Assembly (NCBI RefSeq): GCF_014467055.1
Contig: NZ_CP060696.1
Location: 2,108,001 to 2,172,000 of the forward strand
Origin: Caproicibacterium amylolyticum
GTDB lineage: Bacteria > Bacillota > Clostridia > Oscillospirales > Acutalibacteraceae
DNA length: 64,000 nt
Direction: 5' to 3'
Part shown: positions 51,674-58,209 of the stretch, in pieces
Layout of the letters: every line of letters starts with the position of its first letter
Position numbering within the stretch: position 1 is the first letter of the stretch
The notes under the pieces: model-generated
The model's input: the letters and a program-made list of their open reading frames with translations, nothing else
Told to the model about the DNA's origin: nothing
Databases searched by the model: none
Translations under genes and position numbers: made by a program

Positions 51674-52084
51674 TCATCGTGCACCCCAACCGTCTTCTTT
51701 AATTTCGCAACGAAGGCGAGAACCTCTTGCAGGCTTCCAGTTTTTATACGTCAAGTTCCTGTAGGGGGATGCGCTTGTAATATTATGGTATCCGGACGGA
51801 GTTCCATTTCTTCCGGATTGCATAGAATAAATCCAAGTCATCATGGATGAACATGGCCAATTTACGCACTGATTGTAAACAGGTGTCACATACCAATAGG
51901 GGTCGACGTCATCTTTTGTTACCCAAGAACTTGGTTGGGATGAAAACGCATATTGGTCATTAAAACCTTTACGGACTGTAAAACTGAACGAAGAATTTCC
52001 TGCAAACGCTGGTGCTGCGGTTGCTGTGACCATAAGGGCTGCTGCCGCAATGGCAACGAGCCGCCTGCCAAACTTTTTAACCAT
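51674..52084 (-). CDS. Secreted small protein, DUF2712-like
   Basis: A 136-residue exported protein. The signal peptide (KKFGRRLVAIAAAALMVTAT, cleaved near AFA-GN at residue 29) leads to a mature form of about 107 residues rich in Ser, Asn, Tyr and Trp, with two cysteines in YNQCVNWPCSS. The pattern NSSFSFTVRKGF at the mature start and LTYKNWKPARGSRLR near the end resembles DUF2712 proteins, which are often encoded beside ABC-2 transporters. It is first in the operon and is likely the most expressed product. Bacteriocin-like, matrix or signalling roles are all possible. Confidence 0.65.
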   Translation of the reverse strand: MVKKFGRRLVAIAAAALMVTATAAPAFAGNSSFSFTVRKGFNDQYAFSSQPSSWVTKDDVDPYWYVTPVYNQCVNWPCSSMMTWIYSMQSGRNGTPSGYHNITSASPYRNLTYKNWKPARGSRLRCEIKEDGWGAR

Positions 52085-52132
52085 ACTCTTTGTACATCTC
52101 CTTTTTCATAGTCGTTTCGGTTAATCTTCCTT

Positions 52133-52157
52133 TATGTAAAACCGCCGGCGGTTTACA
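52133..52157. promoter_or_regulatory. Operator-like palindrome upstream of the secreted-protein operon
   Basis: A 25-bp near-perfect palindrome without loop, centred on CCGCCGGCGG, with outer arms ATGTAA/TTACAT. It lies about 50 bp before the start codon, downstream of an AT-rich TATATTATAT stretch that may be the -10. A zero-length loop suits a protein-binding site better than an RNA hairpin. Confidence 0.5.
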
Positions 52158-52344
52158 TATAATATAAACAATAAATAGAAAATAATAGTTTTTTATCCTG
52201 TACTTATATAAATAAATATACTCTTTTATGGGAAATTGTCAATGCAAAATCCATAAGTGATAGTAAATCGGCGATAAGCGATAGTGGTTTACCCATTTTT
52301 TTACTTTTTTGTTTTATTTTTAATTATTCTTGTAAGATTACTTT

Positions 52345-52480
52345 TCGTTTGCACTTTGGCACTTCCGCCTTCATTCCATCCATGCCGGTAAGCTGCAATA
52401 TCCATTCATACAATGTTATAAATTTTTTCGCTTGCGAGCAGTTCCTCGCCGCATATCGCCAGCCGCGGAATCTCATCCTT
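52345..52480 (-). pseudogene. Decayed LytTR-type response regulator, copy 2
   Basis: On the minus strand the fragment ICGEELLASEKIYNIV, a stop, MDI, then after a frameshift LTGMDGMKAEVPKCK, gives the phospho-acceptor region of a response regulator. It shares GE-LLAS and IYNIV-MD with the fragment at 47920-48080. Confidence 0.5.
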
Positions 52481-53125
52481 TTCCACTCTGATCACCTATT
52501 GTGAAATTTTACACATATTGCATATAAACTTTAACGAAAAGTTAAATCAGGGAAATTGCATTTGCCTTCATTCCATGTCAACTTTGTGTCAACAAATTCG
52601 CGAAAAGATAAAACTAATAAAATACAGAAATCAGGATAAAAAAGCAGCTTTTATTCCAGATTGCGGCATACTGCACACTTTCGCAGCAATAAAAATGAAC
52701 AACTGCGCAGCAAACTAGCACTATCTTTTCCAAAATTCACAGTGTGGAACTGACCATCAATCCATACAGGGTGTCAGTGCACATTTGGGACACTCGCAAA
52801 CCTCTACAACAGATGAATCGTAAGTCACGCTCTTCAGAGTGCAGACGCAAAGGCAGCCGATATATTGGGTAAACTGATTCGCTTAGATGACAGTACCGAC
52901 AGAAAAACACCCCATCAAAAATAAACAAAAAACCAGCCTGCTTCAGAATTTTACAACTGAAGCAGGCTGGCCTTTTTGTCTGCACAAACGCAGTGTCTGT
53001 GCGGGTTTCAAGGGATATTTACTTGGCTGGGCTGGCGGGATTCGGATACTCGCGCGAAGCCATTGAGCCGCATAGCAACGGAATTTTTAACATAATAGTT
53101 GCATAAATAGTTGCATTGAACCCTA
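52481..53125. other. Gap before the prophage integrase
   Basis: No gene is convincing. A perfect 14-bp terminator hairpin (CCAGCCTGCTTCAG at 52933-52946, partner at 52957-52970, then T5) ends an unrecognised rightward fragment. The 53000-53125 segment, just beyond the integrase stop, is where the left attachment site should lie, but the matching right end is outside the window, so no core can be named. Confidence 0.4.
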
Positions 53126-54172
53126 TTATTGGGTTTTTATCTTGCTGTCAAAGTATGAATCGACCCTTGCTTTTTCGCTGCGCGCTTTATCCGCAAAAGT
53201 ATACTCATACACATTCTTTAGCACATCAGATGATGACCATCCACCCATTTCCATAATATATTTGTCCGGCACCCCGTGGGCATGCATGGTAGCAGCAAAA
53301 CAATGGCGCAAACTGTGCATAGTATAATGCGGAATATCGTTTGCATCCTCTAGCTTGTTTAAGTGTTTAAGCACATTTGCAGGATGCAGTGTAAACAATT
53401 TCCCGTGTACGACCTTTCTGCACCGCTCCTGCATAAGTTGTGCAAGATTTTTTGGCATTGGAACGTCCCTCGTTCCTGCAAGGCTCTTGTTAGTGTCCTT
53501 GTGAATAAGTCCATTTTCGCCGCGAACAGTTGCACCTCTTACATGAACAATGCTGCCTTCGATATCTTCTACATTTAGATCCGCAATTTCTGACTGACGC
53601 AGACTGCAGGTAAGCGCAAGAAGCATTTGACATTCTATAGCGGGGTCCTGATGGGCAACTGCCATTAGCTTTTCAGCTTCCTGCTGCGTTGGAACAGGTA
53701 TTGAATGCTTTTCCTTCGGTTTAAGTGTTATTGAACGTTTATTAATTGTATATCCATAGTATCCCATAACAGCCGTAATCATGCCGAACTGATTTTTAAT
53801 CGACTTGGCAGAATACCTCTTTGCATTAGCATTAATCTGACGCTGAATGTAATTTCCAGAATCCAATTCACGCAAAGTCATATCTCCTATGAAAGGAAAT
53901 GCCGTTCCAAGCATTCCCCTGTATCCTCGTACAGTAGAAGGCGAAAGCAGGTTTTCTTTTGCTTTCACATAATCCTCTGCTGCTGCAGAAAATTTCATAT
54001 TATCTGCGCAATTTGGTTTTCTGTGATTTCGAACATATTCTGCCGCCTGATATTCGACTTCCTTTTTGCTGTACTCCGTAAAACGCTTATACTGCCTCTT
54101 CCCTGCATTGTCCCTTCCAATAAACACAAGACAAGTCCATGCTCCGGACTTCGTTTTCTTGGCTTTTGCCAT
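53126..54172 (-). CDS. int: Tyrosine-type site-specific integrase
   Basis: A 348-residue phage-type integrase. The N-terminal arm-binding domain (MAKAKKTKSGAWTCLVFIG) and SAM-like core-binding domain (about 60-150) precede the catalytic domain. Catalytic residues are visible as R in TCSLRQSEIADL, HSLRH, the GGW segment and the terminal Y in NVYEYTF. The start is the ATG at 54172 with AAGGAGG; the longer frame has none. It marks the left end of an integrated element. Confidence 0.93.
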   Translation of the reverse strand: MAKAKKTKSGAWTCLVFIGRDNAGKRQYKRFTEYSKKEVEYQAAEYVRNHRKPNCADNMKFSAAAEDYVKAKENLLSPSTVRGYRGMLGTAFPFIGDMTLRELDSGNYIQRQINANAKRYSAKSIKNQFGMITAVMGYYGYTINKRSITLKPKEKHSIPVPTQQEAEKLMAVAHQDPAIECQMLLALTCSLRQSEIADLNVEDIEGSIVHVRGATVRGENGLIHKDTNKSLAGTRDVPMPKNLAQLMQERCRKVVHGKLFTLHPANVLKHLNKLEDANDIPHYTMHSLRHCFAATMHAHGVPDKYIMEMGGWSSSDVLKNVYEYTFADKARSEKARVDSYFDSKIKTQ

Positions 54173-54321
54173 AATTGTATCCTCCTTAATCCGGGCATAA
54201 AAATGCCCGGCACTTGATTTTTTGGCCGGGAGGTTGTACAATAATTTTGCATTATACTGTACTGGCCTACCCGGCCTGTATGCTCCCCGCTTCCGGCTGC
54301 TACCGGTTACGGGGATTTTTT

Positions 54322-54858
54322 TTATTTCTTTTCCTTTGTCATTGCCTGATGTTCCCAATAACTATCTGCTATGCTGGGCAAATCATTGTAAACAAAATTC
54401 TCAAAATTTATTTTGTCCAGCTTTGCCTTGCTGAGAGTCAGCTTAACGACCTGCTCCTCACTTTTGCTGCCATAGGTATCTACAAGTGTGCCTGTCCAGA
54501 ACAGCGTAACCTGTCCAATGTCTTTGCGATTCTGCAAATTTGGAAGTAGCTTGCAGGAACCGTCCAAAATAGTTGCTCTGGCGGTATTGGATGGCTTAAC
54601 GTGTATAAGCACCACCTTATCACCCGCTGCGCTCGTTCCCACGTCGTCATTGATTTCTACGGACTGCTTTGTTGCATGAGCGGCGCGGATGCCCTTATCA
54701 ACAGCCGTAGATAGCGTATCAGACGCCTGCGGCGTTGTATCGCCATTACTGCATGCGTGCATGGCAAAAGCCACAATTATGATTAGAATTACTAATACCG
54801 TTACGCAACCAATCGCCGTGTTTTTCTTATCTGTTTTTGATTTCATTTCGTCGCTCAT
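54322..54858 (-). CDS. Hypothetical membrane-anchored protein of the element
   Basis: A 178-residue protein with one N-terminal membrane helix (TAIGCVTVLVILIIIVAFAMHAC) and a soluble outer domain of about 140 residues. The cysteine after the helix (HACSN) could be a lipid site but is not a standard lipobox. It lies between the repressor and integrase, where lysogenic genes are often expressed in the lysogen, so a superinfection-exclusion role is possible but unsupported by homology. Confidence 0.6.
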   Translation of the reverse strand: MSDEMKSKTDKKNTAIGCVTVLVILIIIVAFAMHACSNGDTTPQASDTLSTAVDKGIRAAHATKQSVEINDDVGTSAAGDKVVLIHVKPSNTARATILDGSCKLLPNLQNRKDIGQVTLFWTGTLVDTYGSKSEEQVVKLTLSKAKLDKINFENFVYNDLPSIADSYWEHQAMTKEKK

Positions 54859-55094
54859 GAATAATTTTTACCTCGCTCTTAAAGATTATAGTTATATTTA
54901 CTATAATCTTCCATATACTAACCGTCAAGTACCAATTCGACAAATTTTAAAGATTTCAGAGCAAAGTCCCAAATTTGGGACACTACTCAAAGCTTCCATA
55001 TAATCGAAAAATTGTTCTTGATTTATGTGAACTAGCGTTTTATAATGAAAAATAAGGAATTTCGTGAACAGCGTGTGGGAGATTGGAGATTATA
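54859..55094. promoter_or_regulatory. Gap with perfect palindrome GTCCCAAATTTGGGAC
   Basis: A 16-bp perfect palindrome at 54966-54981 has no loop and may be an operator. Its right half (ATTTGGGACACT) recurs at about 52779-52790. The region also has to carry the promoter of the leftward membrane-protein gene. Confidence 0.35.
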
Positions 55095-55259
55095 ATGAAT
55101 GAAAATATTGATTCCGAACTTAAAACCCTTATAGCCAAATTGAATCTTAAATCACGTGAAGCCTTGATATCAGCCGTTAATTTTCGTCTTGCCCAGCAGC
55201 ATACAGCTTTGCAAGTTCAAGAATTTTCTTCTTGTTATCGGGAGTTAAAGCTTCAATAA
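55095..55259 (+). CDS. Small protein overlapping the repressor 3-prime end
   Basis: An ATG at 55095 after GGAGA opens 54 codons: MNENIDSELKTLIAKLNLKS at the start, then a second amphipathic helix. The last 83 bases overlap the end of the repressor gene on the opposite strand. The helical N-terminal part looks coding, but the overlapping tail may be forced by the other strand. A real but unusual small gene, or chance. Confidence 0.35.
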   Translation: MNENIDSELKTLIAKLNLKSREALISAVNFRLAQQHTALQVQEFSSCYRELKLQ

Positions 55260-55557
55260 CTTTTAAAATTTGCTCATCGTCGCTAAGCTCCGCGGCGGTG
55301 GGCTTTTCTCTTTCTTGTGGTACATCGTAGCCCATAAGCCAAGCTTCCGATACATTAAGGGCTAATCCAAGCATGGATAATTTGAACTGCCCCGGTTCCA
55401 CCTTTCCGGACACATACTGACTCAAATCATTACGATTAAGTTTTACACCATATTTCTTGCAATAGGGCTCTGCCCTATTCAATATATCAACCTGACGAAG
55501 ATTTTTTTCGTTCATAATTTGTTTAAGGCGCTCAGAAGTAGTCACTTTATCTTTCAT
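55177..55557 (-). CDS. Phage repressor, XRE/CI-like
   Basis: A 126-residue repressor. The helix-turn-helix domain (residues 5-70) has the uncommon longer form RLKQIMNEKNLRQVDILNRAEPYCKKYGVKLNRNDLSQYVSGKVEPGQFKL, followed by ALNVSEAWLMGYDVP, typical of phage repressors of Firmicutes. The short C-terminal tail is helical; there is no LexA-like peptidase domain, so induction must use another route, such as an anti-repressor. It is divergent from the Cro-like gene across a 183-bp operator region. Confidence 0.88.
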   Translation of the reverse strand: MKDKVTTSERLKQIMNEKNLRQVDILNRAEPYCKKYGVKLNRNDLSQYVSGKVEPGQFKLSMLGLALNVSEAWLMGYDVPQEREKPTAAELSDDEQILKVIEALTPDNKKKILELAKLYAAGQDEN

Positions 55558-55662
55558 TTTTGTACTCCTAATATTTATAAATTATTATATTTGCATTTTA
55601 CCACTAATTTAATAAAAGTTCAACTGAATTTTACAAAAGTTAAAATTAATTGAATAATTCTA

Positions 55663-55715
55663 TTGACATTCTTCACAGCGGATGGTATTATAGATATGTT
55701 CAAAATTATTGAACA
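55663..55715 (+). promoter_or_regulatory. Early promoter and operator of the element
   Basis: TTGACA (55663-55668) and TATTAT (55686-55691) are 17 bp apart. The palindrome TGTTCAAAATTATTGAACA (55697-55715) overlaps the transcription start. A related one, TTGTTCAATGTAATTGAACAA, is at 55951-55971, directly after the cro-like gene. Both have TTCAA and TTGAA half-sites 5 bp apart, consistent with two operators for repressor and Cro. Confidence 0.7.
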
Positions 55716-55740
55716 AAATAATTTTGTGGAGGTGATTCTT

Positions 55741-55950
55741 TTGCCATACAATTACAGCTTTTTATCTGGAAAAATTCGAGAAGTATTTGGTTCTCAGGAG
55801 AAATTTTCTATTGCTATGAAGATTTCGCCAACTACTCTGTCAAAAAAACTGAACGGAGTCGTTCCTTGGAAACAACTTGAAATTGACAGAGCTTGTGAGC
55901 TACTGCATCTTGGCCACGAATATATCCCTAAGCTCTTTTTTACGCTCTAA
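55741..55950 (+). CDS. Cro-like regulator, DUF739 type, TTG start
   Basis: A 69-residue protein that is one helix-turn-helix domain: GKIREVFGSQEKFSIAMKISPTTLSKKLNG. It matches the DUF739 phage family, placed as Cro opposite the repressor. I take a TTG start at 55741 because GGAGGTGAT lies seven bases upstream; an in-frame upstream ATG is inside the operator. Confidence 0.82.
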   Translation: MPYNYSFLSGKIREVFGSQEKFSIAMKISPTTLSKKLNGVVPWKQLEIDRACELLHLGHEYIPKLFFTL

Positions 55951-56097
55951 TTGTTCAATGTAATTGAACAATTAGACTAGTTCTCACCCCCCCCACTGAA
56001 AGGAAGTGAAAAGAAATAGTCACCTCCTGCTGACACAGGAACGATTGAAATTCAGGGTTTGAACTTTAAGACAGCATCAAAAAATTTCACAACATAA

Positions 56098-56192
56098 TCC
56101 GGCTGCTGCTTGTGGGCAGAGCATTGGCACTGATAGCCCCAGTACCGCAGCAGTAATACCCTTGTAGGCTCTGTCTGCAAGCAGCGGCCGGA
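56098..56192 (+). ncRNA. Long stem-loop RNA in the early leader
   Basis: Bases 56098-56122 and 56168-56192 can pair over 25 consecutive positions, four of them G-U, enclosing a 45-base loop. G-U pairs inside an otherwise perfect stem indicate selection for RNA structure rather than a DNA palindrome. The stem ends next to the ribosome site GGAAGGAGG of the gene at 56209. No known class was recognised. Confidence 0.6.
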
Positions 56193-56208
56193 AGGAAGGA
56201 GGAACAAA

Positions 56209-56463
56209 ATGCCAAGGACAAGAATGTTCACCTTTGACCGGCAGAACCGTGAACTGCTGGCAACTATCAGATACGGAATGCAGCTTTACGGATACAATCG
56301 CGCAGACATGGTGGCCGCGTTACATATTGGTACCGATACCTGGACACGCCGTCTACGCAAACCAGATGATTTTACGCTCGCCGAATTGCGAAGACTGTCT
56401 CAAAAATTACGTATCCCGCTTACATCCCTACTTGACAATGTGAAGGAAGGTAAATCAGCATGA
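56209..56463 (+). CDS. Small HTH protein of the early region
   Basis: An 84-residue protein with a helix-turn-helix-like core GYNRADMVAALHIGTDTWTRRLRKPDDFTLAELRRLSQKLRI, similar to short phage XRE-type regulators. Preceded by the stem-loop RNA and a strong AAGGAGG. It overlaps the next gene by ATGA. Confidence 0.72.
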   Translation: MPRTRMFTFDRQNRELLATIRYGMQLYGYNRADMVAALHIGTDTWTRRLRKPDDFTLAELRRLSQKLRIPLTSLLDNVKEGKSA

Positions 56464-56690
56464 CAGCAGAACAGACCGTAATGTACTGGGTTGGCCGGCT
56501 TGCAACGGACGTGCTTGTGTCTCTTGCAGCCATTATGCTCTGCAATTACTTGTACGACAGATACCGCAAGCGCCAGTTGAAACGACAGGAGCGCATCCGC
56601 ACGAAGCTTGCTATCCAGACCATGCAGCGGCAGGCAGAACGTAGCCGCCGTAAGGATTTTATTGATTTGATGGAGGCAGGATTGAAGTGA
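56460..56690 (+). CDS. Small membrane protein of the early region
   Basis: A 76-residue protein with one N-terminal membrane helix (TDVLVSLAAIMLCNYLY) and a very basic helical tail (RKRQLKRQERIRTKL). No family is recognised. It is in a run of overlapping early genes (ATGA before, GTGA after), so it is surely translated. The basic tail could bind nucleic acid or lipid. Confidence 0.65.
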   Translation: MTAEQTVMYWVGRLATDVLVSLAAIMLCNYLYDRYRKRQLKRQERIRTKLAIQTMQRQAERSRRKDFIDLMEAGLK

Positions 56691-57097
56691 CAAATCAGGA
56701 ATGGGAAGACTGTGATGAATTGTCTGACTTGCGCAGCGAAAATAAGGCACTGAAAGAGCAGCTTACAGCAATGTGTTTGCACTGCCTTCGGGGAGATAGA
56801 TGCCGTATCAAATACGGATTTACTGATATATACCGTCGAACTTGCAAGCCTGAAAAGCCTTTAACGTTTGAAGAACTAACTCATATGAACGGCTATCCGG
56901 CTTTTGAGAAAGTTGTAAGTGAATTTGGAATTCGCAACGATTTGGGATATTGGCGCATAGTCCACGTAAGTGACAATGCGAGTTGCATATATCTCATAGG
57001 CTTTGGAGGGCCTAAACGTTATTTTGACGATTCTGATTTTAAAAAAGATGACATTGAAATCTACCGCCGCCCGCCGGAAGAAGGTGAAAAGGGATGA
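56687..57097 (+). CDS. Hypothetical early protein, GTG start
   Basis: A 136-residue protein. It begins at GTG 56687, overlapping the previous stop as GTGA. A short coiled coil (DLRSENKALKEQLTAM) is followed by a cysteine-containing segment CLHCLRGDRCR and a mixed C-terminal part. No family is recognised. The ATGA overlap with the next gene supports translation. Confidence 0.6.
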   Translation: MTNQEWEDCDELSDLRSENKALKEQLTAMCLHCLRGDRCRIKYGFTDIYRRTCKPEKPLTFEELTHMNGYPAFEKVVSEFGIRNDLGYWRIVHVSDNASCIYLIGFGGPKRYFDDSDFKKDDIEIYRRPPEEGEKG

Positions 57098-57294
57098 ATG
57101 ATTGGGTGAATGTGGATGACGATATGCCACAGATTAAACGTGGCCGGAAGCGTGTAACCGTAACGCTCATAGCCAAATTAAAAAGTGGCGAAGAAGTTAA
57201 AGCTTTTGCCGCAGATGATGATTGGTACTACGACAGCAATTGTCTTAAAATCCATACGCCAGTAGTTGCATGGAAATCGGAGCCCACCCCATGA
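57094..57294 (+). CDS. DUF551-like small phage protein
   Basis: A 66-residue protein with the pattern of DUF551: WVNVDDDMP near the start and HTPVVAWKSEPTP at the end (usually VTHWMPLPEPP-like). Common in phage and integrated elements; function unknown. Overlaps both neighbours by ATGA. Confidence 0.6.
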   Translation: MNDWVNVDDDMPQIKRGRKRVTVTLIAKLKSGEEVKAFAADDDWYYDSNCLKIHTPVVAWKSEPTP

Positions 57295-57488
57295 CCGCGG
57301 CGGACAACCCCTGCTACCTCTGCCAGCGGCGCGCACTGGGCTGCCACGGCCGGTGCAAAGATTACATAACGTACACGCAGTACCGGCAGACGCTCAATCA
57401 GGCAAAGCAGGCAGACATTGGTTTGCAGGCGTACAGCAGCGAAAGATATTTCAAAATTCAAAGGAGGATGCATAATGTCAGAAAATAA
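57291..57488 (+). CDS. Small zinc-finger-like phage protein
   Basis: A 65-residue protein with a compact cysteine cluster CYLCQRRALGCHGRC near the N-terminus, which could bind one zinc, and the following KDYITYTQYRQ, a combination seen in many small phage proteins of Firmicutes. The ATG at 57291 overlaps the previous stop. The end overlaps the next gene by 14 bp. Confidence 0.65.
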   Translation: MTAADNPCYLCQRRALGCHGRCKDYITYTQYRQTLNQAKQADIGLQAYSSERYFKIQRRMHNVRK

Positions 57489-58209
57489 AAAAGCCGCCAG
57501 CGGTGCCGGAAACACCACTGACAGCATGACAAAAAGCTCTATCGACAGTGTAACACAACAGGGCAGCGAGGTCAAGCCTTACTCGGAGGGCCAATGCACG
57601 GCCATCCGCATGGCTTACCACGCATCTGAGAAAAAAGCGCACGAGCTGAACGATCCTAAAATTTTGTCCGAACGAGTAGACACGTTGGTAAAGCAATTTG
57701 CTCCTTACGGCTTTACCCGTGAGCAGATTGTAGCCATTGGCAGCGGCTCTTTCGGCGGAGACAATGATCCAGACTTTGCACGCCCTGTGCCGCCAATGAT
57801 GGAACGGCAAGCACCGACTGAATGGACAAGTTCCGAAACGCAGCAACTGCGCGTTATGAAAGAAAAAGGTGTTGCAAATTCGGAAATCTGCAAGCAGCTC
57901 CACAAGACTGCGCAGCAGGTCAGCAGCAAGTGGTACACCCTGCGCAAGGCGACCGGGAAAATTAAGGCACCCGCTGAAATGCTAGAAAAACCAGCCCCAG
58001 AACCTACCTCAGAGCCAACCCCGCAAGTTAAGCCAGTAGTTATAACACCACCAACATTTGACCTGACTGCCGTCAAGCAGCCCATCAGTGAGCACATGGA
58101 CATCTTTGACACGCCGCAGGACATCATGCGGCAAGCTGGGGCCGGGTACGCATCGGTGAGCATTACCCGGCAGGACGGCACAAAATACAGAGCGGAGGTG
58201 CGCAAATGA
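57475..58209 (+). CDS. Hypothetical early protein with HTH/SANT-like motif
   Basis: A 244-residue protein. An N-terminal region of low complexity is followed by helices, then a Myb/HTH-like unit WTSSETQQLRVMKEKGVANSEICKQLHKTAQQVSSKW (about 121-157), a Pro/Glu-rich linker and a C-terminal segment ISEHMDIFDTPQDIM. It probably binds DNA. The start is the ATG at 57475 with AGGAGG. It overlaps the SMC-like gene by ATGA, so a role in the recombination module is plausible. Confidence 0.6.
   Translation: MSENKKAASGAGNTTDSMTKSSIDSVTQQGSEVKPYSEGQCTAIRMAYHASEKKAHELNDPKILSERVDTLVKQFAPYGFTREQIVAIGSGSFGGDNDPDFARPVPPMMERQAPTEWTSSETQQLRVMKEKGVANSEICKQLHKTAQQVSSKWYTLRKATGKIKAPAEMLEKPAPEPTSEPTPQVKPVVITPPTFDLTAVKQPISEHMDIFDTPQDIMRQAGAGYASVSITRQDGTKYRAEVRK

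Noticed and set aside
53000..53125. tRNA remnant or attachment core next to the integrase
   Set aside because: The segment GGCGGGATTCGGATAC resembles a tRNA T-arm in antisense, but no complete tRNA folds and the other end of the element is outside the window.
52776..54987. Repeated ATTTGGGACACT at about 52779 and 54976 as attachment repeats
   Set aside because: Both copies lie close to one end of the element, one inside it, so they cannot be its two ends; possibly operators.
55985..55995. Run of C near 55987 as a phase-variable tract
   Set aside because: It lies outside any reading frame or promoter spacer, so no switching effect can be argued.
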